Positions 1 to 12,200 of a stretch of DNA of 64,000 nt are shown here, piece by piece. Location of the stretch: contig NC_134025.1 in assembly GCF_964204645.1 (NCBI RefSeq), forward strand, positions 12,467,001 through 12,531,000, given 5' to 3'. The stretch's first letter is position 1. Each line of letters starts with the position of its first letter. The position numbers and the translations under genes were made by a program. This stretch comes from Tubulanus polymorphus (taxonomy: Eukaryota > Nemertea > Palaeonemertea > Tubulaniformes > Tubulanidae). Under the pieces are notes generated by a model, which was not told where the DNA came from, made no database searches, and worked only from the letters and a program-made list of their open reading frames with translations.

Positions 1-3000
1 ACATCATACATGGGGATATCAAACCGGACAACGTGCTGTTAGTGAAATTGTAAGTTTTTCACCCTCAAAAACCACGTCGCGATGGCTGTACAGACCTCTA
101 GGTCATCCATGGAACCTAGGTTAAAGCCTCCCATTGGTTGGCCATTTATGCTCCATGAAGTTTTTAGCCCGCTACATGCATCACTTCTGCAGACCAAAAA
201 ATTGGTCTGATCGGAATCACAATGGCCAACTTGTGGCTGAAATTTTGAAGAACCTTTCATCAATTCAAAGTTGATACTTCTCCGGATTTCTCCAGAATTT
301 TTGATCTTTTTCTAACGTTGAGCGAATTCATTTTCAGCACCCTTATCAAAAGAATTCCTGTCTTATGTTTTATATGTTTACTATACTATCATCTTATTTA
401 TTTTGTGCACTGTTTTGAAATTTGTAAAGCCTGTTGAGTTATTTTTATGTCATTATATTCGATAATTGTTAACCGTGCATAGGGCACATCTCGGGATTAC
501 CCAGTTATTGTTTTCACCACGAGGGGGAGTTGAGTGAAAATGATTAAATCTTTTAATTTATATTGGTACCTATATATAATGCATATTTTGTCAACACAAA
601 TCAATAGCTAAGTTGTAGCATGCCATGTTCTATGATTTTGATTTCTACGATTTATGTTTATGGTCACCAGGGGGTGTTTTGTAGAGGAATATCTTAGTAA
701 CTCGTATTATATTATATTACCGGGGTTTATCGGTACCAATGTATATTTTATAACCACAATCAATTGCAAAATTGCAATGTATATGTTCTATGATTGTGGT
801 GAGTTTCAAGGTCATTGGTTTTTGTATATGTTCACCAGGGGTCTTTGATAGCAGAATTACTTAGTATTTCTGTTCACCAGGGCAGATAGAATATTGAAAT
901 AATCTGATCAAGTTGGCACTGTATATCTGGACGCCTAGTTTATAGGATATTGGTTTTTAGGAAAGTTCCATCGGGACCTACTATTACTCAACAAAAAATC
1001 ACAAATAACAGGACAGTGTGCTATTGTAATTGAAAACAGGTATTATCCTGAATCATGTTCGGATTTCGTGTAACATTTGACATCTGTTGGGAATTGGACT
1101 TTGGCCATATTAAGTAGCTTAATTCCAAAATTAGACAGATTTTACTGTTTGAACTGGTCCCCTGAAAAAGTAATTTGATTATTGTTGTGCTTATAATTGC
1201 AAAGTTTTTCATAAAACATGATTATTATTTCATATTTGTTACTGATTTTGAAAGCAACATGTAGAAACTGAACTGATCTACATGTACATGCAGTTGCAAG
1301 TAGTTGAGGGTTTGTGATTTCATCAAAAATTTAATGTTCTTTAGACCAACAGGATTGAATGATAAAGAGGCTAAGTACCAGTATGCAACTATCGGAGAAA
1401 TGATGGCTGATCAACCTACACAATGTTTACAGCTAATCGATTTTGGGTGTAGTATAGATATGACTTTATTTCCTCCATCAACCACTTTCACAGCCAGTCG
1501 AGATGTAGATGATTTGAGATGTATTGAGATGAAAACCGGGAGACCTTGGACATGGCAGGTGATTATGACCCATTTAGATGAATTAGATCAAAAGATTTTA
1601 AAAGATTTGAATTTTTAAGTGTGAAAAAACCCATTTACAGAAACCTGAACCTGTTGGGTGCGATTTTCACACAATTAATTTTTGTTTTTTACTCATTGGT
1701 TTAAGCATATAAGCGAATTCAAATAAACATCACCCCTGAAAATTCTTCATATTCCCATTTCTTCTTGTATCATTAACCTCCAAACTACTCACCCCTGGCT
1801 GGTATTCAGCGGACGTTTCTTCTTACTGTACCACACAATTTTCTCTGCTCATTTATTACGTTTCTGCGTGAAATTGGCAAATAGAATTACTTATGATCAG
1901 AGTTCATGGAGGGTCTTGAAACCCTTTTCAATCCAAGGCCAGAATATAAGTGCCATCACTTTTTGTTGGTGTTTTTATATAGTTTAGAAGGGATAAAGAA
2001 AAAAGGAAGTGCCTTTTTAGCCCACTTGGGACTTTAGTCCCAGCGGGCTATTGCATTCACTTTTCATTCGTCCGTCCGTCCGTAGACGGAATCCAGTTAT
2101 TTTGGGAAGTTTTGAAGACGCTTCAAGGTAATCGGTTGATATTTGGTTTATACATGTATCTACTCTAGACACATCTTCAGCCCAAAAACTGGCCCTGTCA
2201 GAATCAAGATGGCCGACTGGCAGCCATTGTTATTTGCCAGAATCAGCACTTTTTACACGTTTTTGAACTTTTTGATGGAAATTTTGAAGACGCCTTGATC
2301 TTTTGTATGTATGTGAACCCCCAGGGCCCATCAACATAACTAAAATTGGGTCGATCGGACTCAAGATGGTCGTCCTAGGACCTTTTCAGTGCCCAAATTG
2401 GCCCGAATTTTGAGTCCTGTAGCTTCCTACTGGTTTGCCATTTCTCATTGCAACTGCTGATGGGTATTCTTTGGAAAGGGATGTTTTATACCTGAGACAG
2501 GTATTTTTGATCAGCCAACTATGACGCAATTGGCGGCCATCTTGGTGTCATCAGTACTCATTCGTAGGTGGGAAAAAGTTTTTCACCAATATATTGATAC
2601 CTAAGAATATTTTGTTACAACAATGAACTACAAAGTTGTAGCTTATAACATGTTCTATGATTGTGGTGAGTTTCATGGTCATTAGTTTTGGTATATGGCA
2701 ACCAGGGGGCATTGATTAATAAAATTTCTTAGTATTTCTATATTATATTTGTACCAATACATATTTTGTTACCACAATCAATTGAAAGTTGTAGCTCATG
2801 ACATTGTCTATGATTGTGGTGAGTTTTAAGGAAATTAGTTATTCTATATGGTCACCAGGGGGCGTTGAATAGTAGAATAACCTAGTATTTCCTTATTATA
2901 TTGGTACCTAGGCATATTTTGTTACCATGATCAATTGCAAAGTTGCAGTTCATGACATGTTCTGTGATTGTGGTGAGTTTCAAGGTCATGGGGTTTTGAA

Positions 3001-3197
3001 TATGGTCACCAGGGGGTGTTGAATAGTAGAATAACTTAGTATTTCCTTATTAAATTCGTAACGAGGCATATTTTGTTATCACAATCAATTACAAAATCGT
3101 AGCTGCTGACATGTTTTATGATTGTGGTGAGTTTCAAGGTCATTGATTTTTTATGGGTTTCGTCGTCAGACGAACCCATCTATGGCATCGTCGTCAT

Positions 3198-3232
<35 letters not shown>

Positions 3233-6200
3233 GATGTTTCTTTATGACACGATTTAAGCTGTTTGTGTGGACCGACAATTCTGTAATTTCACACAGGTAT
3301 TCTCTACTTGATGTAGATGGTGCAGCTTGGTTTATATTTGATTCCGATGGTTATAAGTGCTCTAATTTGGTTAAAAGATCATTAACATTACTCGCTAGTT
3401 CAAGCCGCTGTATAGCGCGTTGCTACGACGACGCTCGATCAACATACTGGTACTCGCTGTGTAATACTGAACACGTATATACCTGCAGATATTGATCGTA
3501 CTAGCACCGGTTTTAGATAGTCTAGTACCTAGCCGTTGTTCCTGAAACAACGTCTAGGGCGAAAGTGCTCATATAAGGTTAATTTTCGTCCCTCATTTTG
3601 AGGGACGAGGCTTTGAGCGTCTATTTCACCCCTTAAAACACCATCAACTTACCTCAAACTGACTGTTCTGTAATCAGATGGAAGTTAACTATTGATTGTA
3701 CATAAATTTGTAATCCTAAGTAGCTTTTGACGATCGTAGTAGCTCAAAACTTTTGACTAGTCGCTTCAAAAAACAGTTGAAGTGAAGCAACATAACAAAT
3801 ATGGCGGCTTTTCGTGGTGCATGATGGGAGTGTAAATTACGGATTCGAACTTAAACTTGGTGCCAATGAAGATATTATTCTTGTTTCAAATTATTAAGGT
3901 TAAAATTAACCAAAATTTATGCGTTTTATCAACAAAAAAAATAACATTTAGAGTAATTTTAGAGAGACATATTGAATTTTCACATTTTATTAATTTAGTC
4001 CGTATTGGAAATCCCGATAGTGGCAATCAATTCAATTCAAATCAAATCAATAAATTCTCCGGTTCGCGATTTAAATCATCAAATGTTTTATTATAAAACA
4101 CGTTTTCAAAGTCAACAAGGTAACTAATTTATTTATTTGACACTAAAATCAGTTGTTGCATTGCAATTAACAGGAGTTAACCTCTATATGATACTTTAGC
4201 GTCAGACGTTGTACGGAACCGTAACAACGACTGGTATTCAGACTACGGTTTTAGATAGCGCGCGCGCTGATCGGTCTTAACACTTCTCGGAACTGCTGTG
4301 CTAAATGCTGAGAGGCCGAATCTATGCGCAATCATTTATTGGGCTCGTCACAATTGATAGTGAATGGATAAATAACCGGTGTCAATGACGGTCGCTACTC
4401 CCCATCAGTATAACTCGTCAGTATAAGAAATAATTCTTTCGAGTTTTTTTTTTCAATCCCCGAAGTTGTTGTTACTATGTTGACCTCGCCGTTTTATAAG
4501 CTTACCGATGATTCTTCTAGTATTTTCAGGGTCACAAGACATGACGAAGTCGCAAAGTTTTGTACAAATTTCACGAAACAAACAATTATTTAGGCGGCAC
4601 CTGATCTATTGATTAATTATGATAAATAATGTTTATTTCATTAAAAATTTGTTTTATTCAAACACTACTTTCATCGCACATAGCGTGATCGGTAGGCCCT
4701 ACTATTCTACGGTAGGCCATGGACTCTTTCATGTGGTAGGCCTGTTACAAATGATACAATCCGCGTGTCCATGAATAAGTGACACGTGGTGGGGCGGGTT
4801 GTGAGGAGCATCGAAACTAATCCGTCACAAATAATCGATAGAAAACAATACCTTAAGAGGTTAACTTTTATTAACATCATTACCAAATCAAAACCTGCAC
4901 ATCCTATCATAAATAGAAATTCTAAGAATTTATTTCAAAGAATAATAAATTACGTCTAAATATTGGGATTCGAACTCGTAGCATCGATTCAGGTGCCTTT
5001 CCCAAAGCGGGTATCCCGCGGGGAAAACCCATTACTATTTATATCGAGAATTGCCTTTTTGACAGCGAGTTCGGTGAATGAAACAGAAACAATTACACAG
5101 AAACCCATCATGGAAAGTTTCTTTCTGGTTGTATATGGTCACCAGGGGGTGTTGAATATTGAAATTGTTAGATTGTCGAGCATTTGAAAGAAGAAATATC
5201 AAACCTCAAAAAAGTAGTACCTATTTTGAACAGAAATATATGTTAAGAAGCATAGTTTTAGATTAACTCTAATTATTCCTAATTCATTTTCAATTGTTTT
5301 GAATGAACAGATTTGAAGTCCAGGTTTTAGTCACAAATTATTGTGCAACGAGACTCAGGAATCCCACTTGTGAAATGACCCCTTTCATTTTTAAATTGCG
5401 TTCAAGAATTAAAATCAATTTGTCCTGATAAACTCCATACACCAATCTATCCATAGAAAATTAATCATTTCTGTATTTGGATAACAAGGATAATCCCGCA
5501 ATAAATCGACCAAAGATGAAAAGCTCAACAGTGACAAGAATATATATTTTTGCGCGACGTTTCATCCAAATACTTTTAGCCATCATCAATGTCTGAAAAC
5601 TTGTCTAATCCATCTGATTGATATGCACAAAATTAGCAAAACAATAAATTTCCTCTTTTGAATGGAAAAATTCTTTCTGATGACATCACACTGAAACATG
5701 ATACTCCCATTCCCTGTTCTACATTAGTATAGAACATTCCATTTACCCAAAACGAAGGTCCCGTCAGACAATATGGCTATGCAACCCAAAAAGTCAACGA
5801 ATACTTGGGACGTTTGGAGTCCCATTGGACTGTAAAGCGTTAACAATTTTTTAGAGCGCTTAACTGTGAAAGGGCCCAAAACTTCATACAACCTCTCATA
5901 AATCAGAAGTTTCATAAAAGAATTTTGATTTTGCAATTCAGTCGGATCTGTTCGGTGTAGCTGGAATCATCCATACGTTATTGTTCGGAACCTACATGAA
6001 GGTGTATCAAGCACCAAATAAAAGGTGGAGAATCAACTCGAAGTGCAAGCGGTAAGAACAATATCAAACTTTATATCAGAAAGAATGAAATGACGAATAA
6101 TTAGTAAATTTAAGATCTTCGTTTATTATTATATATTGATTTAAAAAACACAGTTTCACCTCCTAGCCTGTATCAATGAAACTATCATTTTGCAACCAGA

Positions 6201-9200
6201 CCCCGGATAGCAGATCCAATCAGAGTTCCCATTGCATTATATGTACAAGGGGCTCACATATGAAAAGGGGATAAAAGGCAACATTTTCTAAAGTGAGAAA
6301 TACAGAGCCTACGAGGGCACTTTGGTTTTGATCTGCGAATGCCATCAGTTTTGAATGCATTTGACTGAAGCCATGATAAAACCATGATACATATTGCACT
6401 TTATGCTTCACAAATGACTATGAAAATCGTTGGGCTAGTGTGAATCTATTATATGTACATTAGAATTACATTTACAATAGTGATTTTATGATCATATCAA
6501 TCATTGCTGATTGATCTTCTCTATGTAAACTCCCTAGACAAAAAGCCCTGCACATCACGATCACGGTTTTCTAGACCAATTTTTTACATCTATACAGGCC
6601 TAATATCAATATAAAAAGCCCATATCAATATAAAAAAATATAATGAGGAGTCATACATGTTTTTGAATATTCGAGTTTTTATACCTGATTAAGGAATATA
6701 GATTATCAGAATTTGCATAATAATGTTCTCAATTTCGTTACTGTTATTAAATGACCATTGACAATTGAATGGGTAACCATTGAGCCACACGATGTTTGCT
6801 GTGTTGAATTTAGTCCCTTTTTTAAAGGAAATTTTGATACACATATCGGCGAAAAGCGTCCTAAGCATCCTATGAATTCGAAAGCAATGATAACGAAAAT
6901 GTGGATTAAGTAGCCACCGAAAAGATTGATATGTAATTCAATCGCTAGAAAACTTGAGTATTATGTGCCCTCGTAAAAATTCAATCGATTCGAAAAAGAG
7001 ATTGTTCGATTGCAAAATAGAAAAACAAACCGAGTAAAGCTTTTCTTACAAATCTTTTTGAACACAAACTGTATAAGATGAGTACATTCGGTGAATTACC
7101 CTTTAGAGAAAGATTACAGACTAAAAAGATCTAGGCTTTATAAAATTTGCCTGGCTCTACAAAATCATCGAAAGGAAGCTTCAAATAGTCAGGAGGTGGT
7201 GGTTCCACAGTTCTGGGTTAAAAGTCGACTGTGATTTAAGTATCTACGTGTAAAAGAACAAACTGTGGAACTGGTTGCAGACTTGATTATTTCCTATATA
7301 TAAAAGATTGAAGCATTTGACATGGACTCGTTTGATTTCTCGATGATTAATGCTTCGTTCAGTACCGTATCTATTATTGCTACCAGATCATCGTCGAATG
7401 TCTGTCAAGTATTTTATCACAGGTTTTCAAGCACTTATCGACGGAGAGCGGAATTTTCTCGCCACTTCTATTGTCCGTTTGACTCGTCGAACACGATTCG
7501 ACATTGTCTGGTTGCGCCTCTTGTTGCGACAATCGCCGTACGCTGTCTCGCCTCGCCAATGACTGTAACTTTTGAGTTGTTTTAATTCGCTGGTATTCTT
7601 TTACTCGTTGATACGCCCCGTTTTGGCCGGGATCGTCTTTTTGAGGTGTCATCACAATGGATGATGACGCGCTTTCACTTTTTAATGACGACGTATCCGA
7701 TGGCAGCGAATCATAATCGTAGCTGATATACGAATTTGATTTTGAATCCCTTTTCAGCGACGAATCCTTTTGAATTTTCGGTGGTACGGGCGGCGGTGTT
7801 TGTGATTTGCTCGATTTCTTGTGGAACGGAAATAGCTTTTTGAAACTGTCTCGATAACGGTTTTTTCGCTTGAAGGCCACCGGCGAAGTATCGGAATGAC
7901 CCGCTCCTTGATGTCGTGACCGCGATACGTACATAATCCTCATCGGGCTGGCGCTGAGCAGATCTCTTTGTTGATCCTGATAGAACGATAGCTCGAGATC
8001 ACTCCATTCGGGCATTTCCGTACTGGTGTCGCTCTTGTTACACTGATGAACTGCCCTGTCGTCGGATTCGGCGTCAATTTCATTGTAATAATTGCTGATC
8101 GGTGATGGCCACTTATCGGGCTCGTCGCTCCATGAGATCTGTTTTCGTTTGTTACGACCGCTGGCGCGATTGTTGTTATGATGAACACGTCTGGTCGTGT
8201 CGTCGAGGCAGTGATAATGTCCTTCATCATCAACGGTTGACTGCAAAGGGAATTTGTCGACCGACGATGATGACTTTACGTTGTTAGCTTTGACACGCTT
8301 GGACGACAATAAATCATCCATCGAACGCGTTACGGGAGTCGATTCGTTCGAAGTCGATACGTCGGAAGTTTGTACAATTATCTCCGGGTAAACGTGTTGC
8401 GTTTCGGGCGATTTGCGCGCTATTTTTTCATCGGACGAAGAACTGTTTTTCCGCATTTCACATTGGTGATGATTAGGTGAAACACGCTTTTCATCATTGT
8501 CATCGTCGCTGCAAGCGCTGTTAGTTGTAAACTGATTTTCAAGCGGTGTAATGGATGATTCTTCCATTGTTAGTGATGACCGTCGGCTTGACGGCTTTGT
8601 ACATTCATCATGATTATCGTAAGTGGGTCTATTATTTGATGACGACGACGACGGCAGAACTTCGGCGACTGGTTTTGCAACCAGGTCAGGTAACGCCAAC
8701 ATATTCGAAAGTTGATCAGACACGCGACATTTATTCAAATCATTGCGGAGAATTTGATCTCCACTTCTGTGGCTGTCATCGCCATCGCACGAGTCCGAAT
8801 GATTTTCGTCGGCGAACAAACTTGGTAGCGGAAGATCATCGATATTGAAATCGGTATCTGCAGCCAAAAAACTGTTATCGATCAACCCGTCAAGCATTGA
8901 TATTCCGCTGTTGCAACAATAGTCATTCAGCCCGTGTGGAGGCGGGGGCAATTCATACGGGCTGTTTTGGTGATCGGCGTACGAGTCATTCGCTTTTTCG
9001 TCGTTCGGTGGCAAGTCGATGAATGGAAGAGGTGTTTTCGACGGCGATAAAGCGATGATTGTTCCAGTGTCCGATTCCGATGCTAGACTATCAGTCGCAC
9101 TCGATTGCTTTGTCACGGAATAGCGCTCCGTCGCTGCGGAGGACAAAGTCGTCGCTTCGGTACTGTTTTTAATGGTGTCAGAACTCCTTAAAACTTGCCG

Positions 9201-12200
9201 TGTATTTTCATTTATTGCGAAGTCGTTATTATTTAAAGTCTTCGCAGCAACCGCTTTACGACGTTTAGTCCGTTTTTTACAGCGTGCTTGTTTCGTCTCT
9301 TGCATCGTTGTGAATATGCCGAATGGCAAGCTGCGTTTGATATTCCACGATAGGGTTAACGTTATATTTTTCGGATTGCCATCGATGCTCCATTTCAGTC
9401 GCTTCGCCTTTTTCTGCATTACACCCATAAGACTTTTAACAAGCTTCTGCAGCGACAAATTGTTCTTCAGCATTTTTTCTCTTTTGAGCTTGTTACGACG
9501 ATGGAAATCTGAAAAATGATAAAAAGAAGATTAGAATGATTACTGTTACGGCAGTACATGCTTTTAAGTCGATGTTTTTCGACAAAAAATAGGATGATTT
9601 TATCCAAAAAGTTGCTTATATGTTGATGAAAAGATGAAAAGATGATATATCTTTGTGTCTTCAAATATATGTCTACATTCAGTTTTACTAAATCAGCTTT
9701 CCTACCTAAGGTGAGAGTTGCAAAAACGCTGTTTAATTATACATTTCTATTTCAAGCTTCTTCAAATATTCTTCTTTTCTAGTTAAGGTGTCACTTGTCG
9801 CCTAAGATATTCTCAAACAAAAACGCTGATGCATTTTTTATGTGTTTTTCTTCCGCTTCTCTCGATGAGCTAGCTCGCGGCGGAATTAATTATTTGTATC
9901 GAAGATGAAGCCGCGAGTCGTGCTGATAAGCTTGAAATTTCACGCCGAATATTCTTACCGATTAAAAACTACGGGCGCACAGATACGGGCTTATTTATTA
10001 GAAATTATGAGATAGACCGCATTTCCATCAGAAAAAATTAATTGGAGTATCATGGGGTGCATTCAGTGCATTAGATATTACATTGTGAGCATTAAATATT
10101 ACATTGTTAGCTAGTCAACGTCTGTCGTGTGACTCAAGCCCACGGCCACAGACTCCGATTTTTTTTTTAGTGTATAGAATGAGTGGAATCATGGTCATAA
10201 GTCTGTGGCACGTGTGCGTCGTTATAATAAATGTAGATCGTGCAGTAAAACGTTAGTCTCGTCGAGTCTAGGTTTCGTTGCACTTCGCATTCCCCGCCGT
10301 GCTATTATTGAAGTCGATCGTCGTGTTTCAGTTCATCACGTGGCTGTGAATTTTTCTCGTCGTCGTCGACATCAGCATCGACATATTCCACCATTAATCT
10401 TCGGTCTGATGGGGATTCCGGCTGTCGATGTTCGTTGAAAATTGCATTTTTATTCACCGTTGTACCGCGACCGACGGACAACCATCCGGTCATCAGTAGA
10501 TGTCTCGAGTATCATTCTGGAGTGTACTTGACTTCATAAATCTGCCCCGCTCGTTTCATCCATCTGTGAAGCTCTTCCACTTGTCTGTTGGATTTTTTAC
10601 TTCGTGGCCCTGCTAGTGGTTAGGCCGTTTCTTATGATAAGTTGGATTACGGATTTGATGGGCTTGAAATGATTGCGGCGACGGAAACAAATAGAAATAA
10701 AACTAATATCATTTTCTCAAAACATTGAATTCATTACTTATTTCGTGATCAGGGAGCGGGATTGGAAAACAGAATAAAACTTGCCCTATTTTGGAGGTTG
10801 TTATAGGATAATGATACCCGTAAATTGTCGATTTACTGCCTACATTCATAACGGACTCCTCCATATTTGCAAGTCACACTATTTACTGAACTAATAGTTA
10901 CAGAACTTTTTAAGTTGGATCGTCATTGTGTGTATAGTTTAAGAATATCATTCTGAATGATGGTTATAGCAGTTGTTGAAACATGCTGTAGATCAAACTA
11001 TTGATAACATTGATTTTCGTTTATACGAATAAAGGGATTTTCCTCGGTTAGAATTTTCATTTCATGCATACGGGCCACATGATTTAGATTATCTTTAGAA
11101 AAATTCAGCTTAAGCTTCACAACGCAAAATTGACTGACAATTGATTCCAGTAAACATAAACATTCTCGAAACTTGACTGGAGCTATAATCTATTTGTTTA
11201 TTGAAATCACTCGTCTCGTGAAAGGTATAGCCCCGATTTTTTACTATGGTTGATAGTACATATGTACTTACACTGTTACCTCAGTATCCGAGAGATAGGA
11301 GACGTCGTAGACAGTATCGATCTACGAGGTGACAACGCTATACTCGCAGTTTCCGTCGCTTTCTTAGCTAATAAATGTACCACCGTGTCACAGTCTACAC
11401 AGTCGGGGAATTCGATTCTTTATCGCTTGACGGGAGACCCTAACGGTCCCGGTGGAAACATAAAACACCGTTGATTGAATTCAGCACTTCTTCGCCGATT
11501 CCCAGTACATGAAATTCAAGTTGATTTAATTTATTTGTTGTTGCTGCTTCAATTGTGTGTACCGAGGTGACTCTGTGTTCGGTTGTTATAAGTCGATTAA
11601 GTGCGTCACTGGATTCCCCGTCGTAATTTTGTACACCCCATTTATCCATCATCATTATCCCATTTGAGTCCGGAAAAACCATCCATTCATTTGTGACATT
11701 ACAACGAGGAAGGAAAAATATGTATTTCGATGACTATTTAAAACTGACTGCGTCACAAAAGTCGTGGTATTTATAGATACATCCAATTGATAGGATTTTA
11801 ATCGAAATACTCATCAAAACCTTCCAATTCCAAGCTATCTTCACATTCGGGCTCTCTACAAAATATCAGTAGATGTTGACAGTAAAACTACCGAAGAAAA
11901 TGTGTGTAAAAGTTGGCTTAAGTCGACAAGCGACGCAACGCCTACCGGCTCCTACCGACGCAACTGAATGGAACCACGATTGTAACCCAGCATTTGTCGA
12001 CTGCACTCCGATTTTCAGCAACTGAGGCTGATTAGTGGGATATGAGATCCTCCCAGTTGCTTCCCTGCTTATGTCGGTTACGATTGCTGGCAACTGAACC
12101 GGCTCAGAAGGTCACTTGATAAACATTTTGAGAATAAAATAGAATTTTGGGGAAATATAGTTCCATAGCTATTTCGTAAAGATTTTTATCTTTCTGATTC

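Noticed and set aside
3180-3230. CRISPR-like short direct repeats
   Set aside because: Simple tetranucleotide microsatellite in a eukaryotic genome.
3118-3495. 125-codon plus-strand frame with Cys-Leu-Ser-Val repeats
   Set aside because: Spans a TCTG microsatellite and the junction of two repeat elements.
4960-5030. tRNA-like GGGATTCGAACTCG word on the minus strand
   Set aside because: Only the B-box and part of an arm are present; no cloverleaf.
8555-8848. Open frames in other phases under the nested exon (also 7322-7585, 7940-8233, 9172-9519)
   Set aside because: Shadows of the 697-residue frame caused by its CpG-rich codon use.
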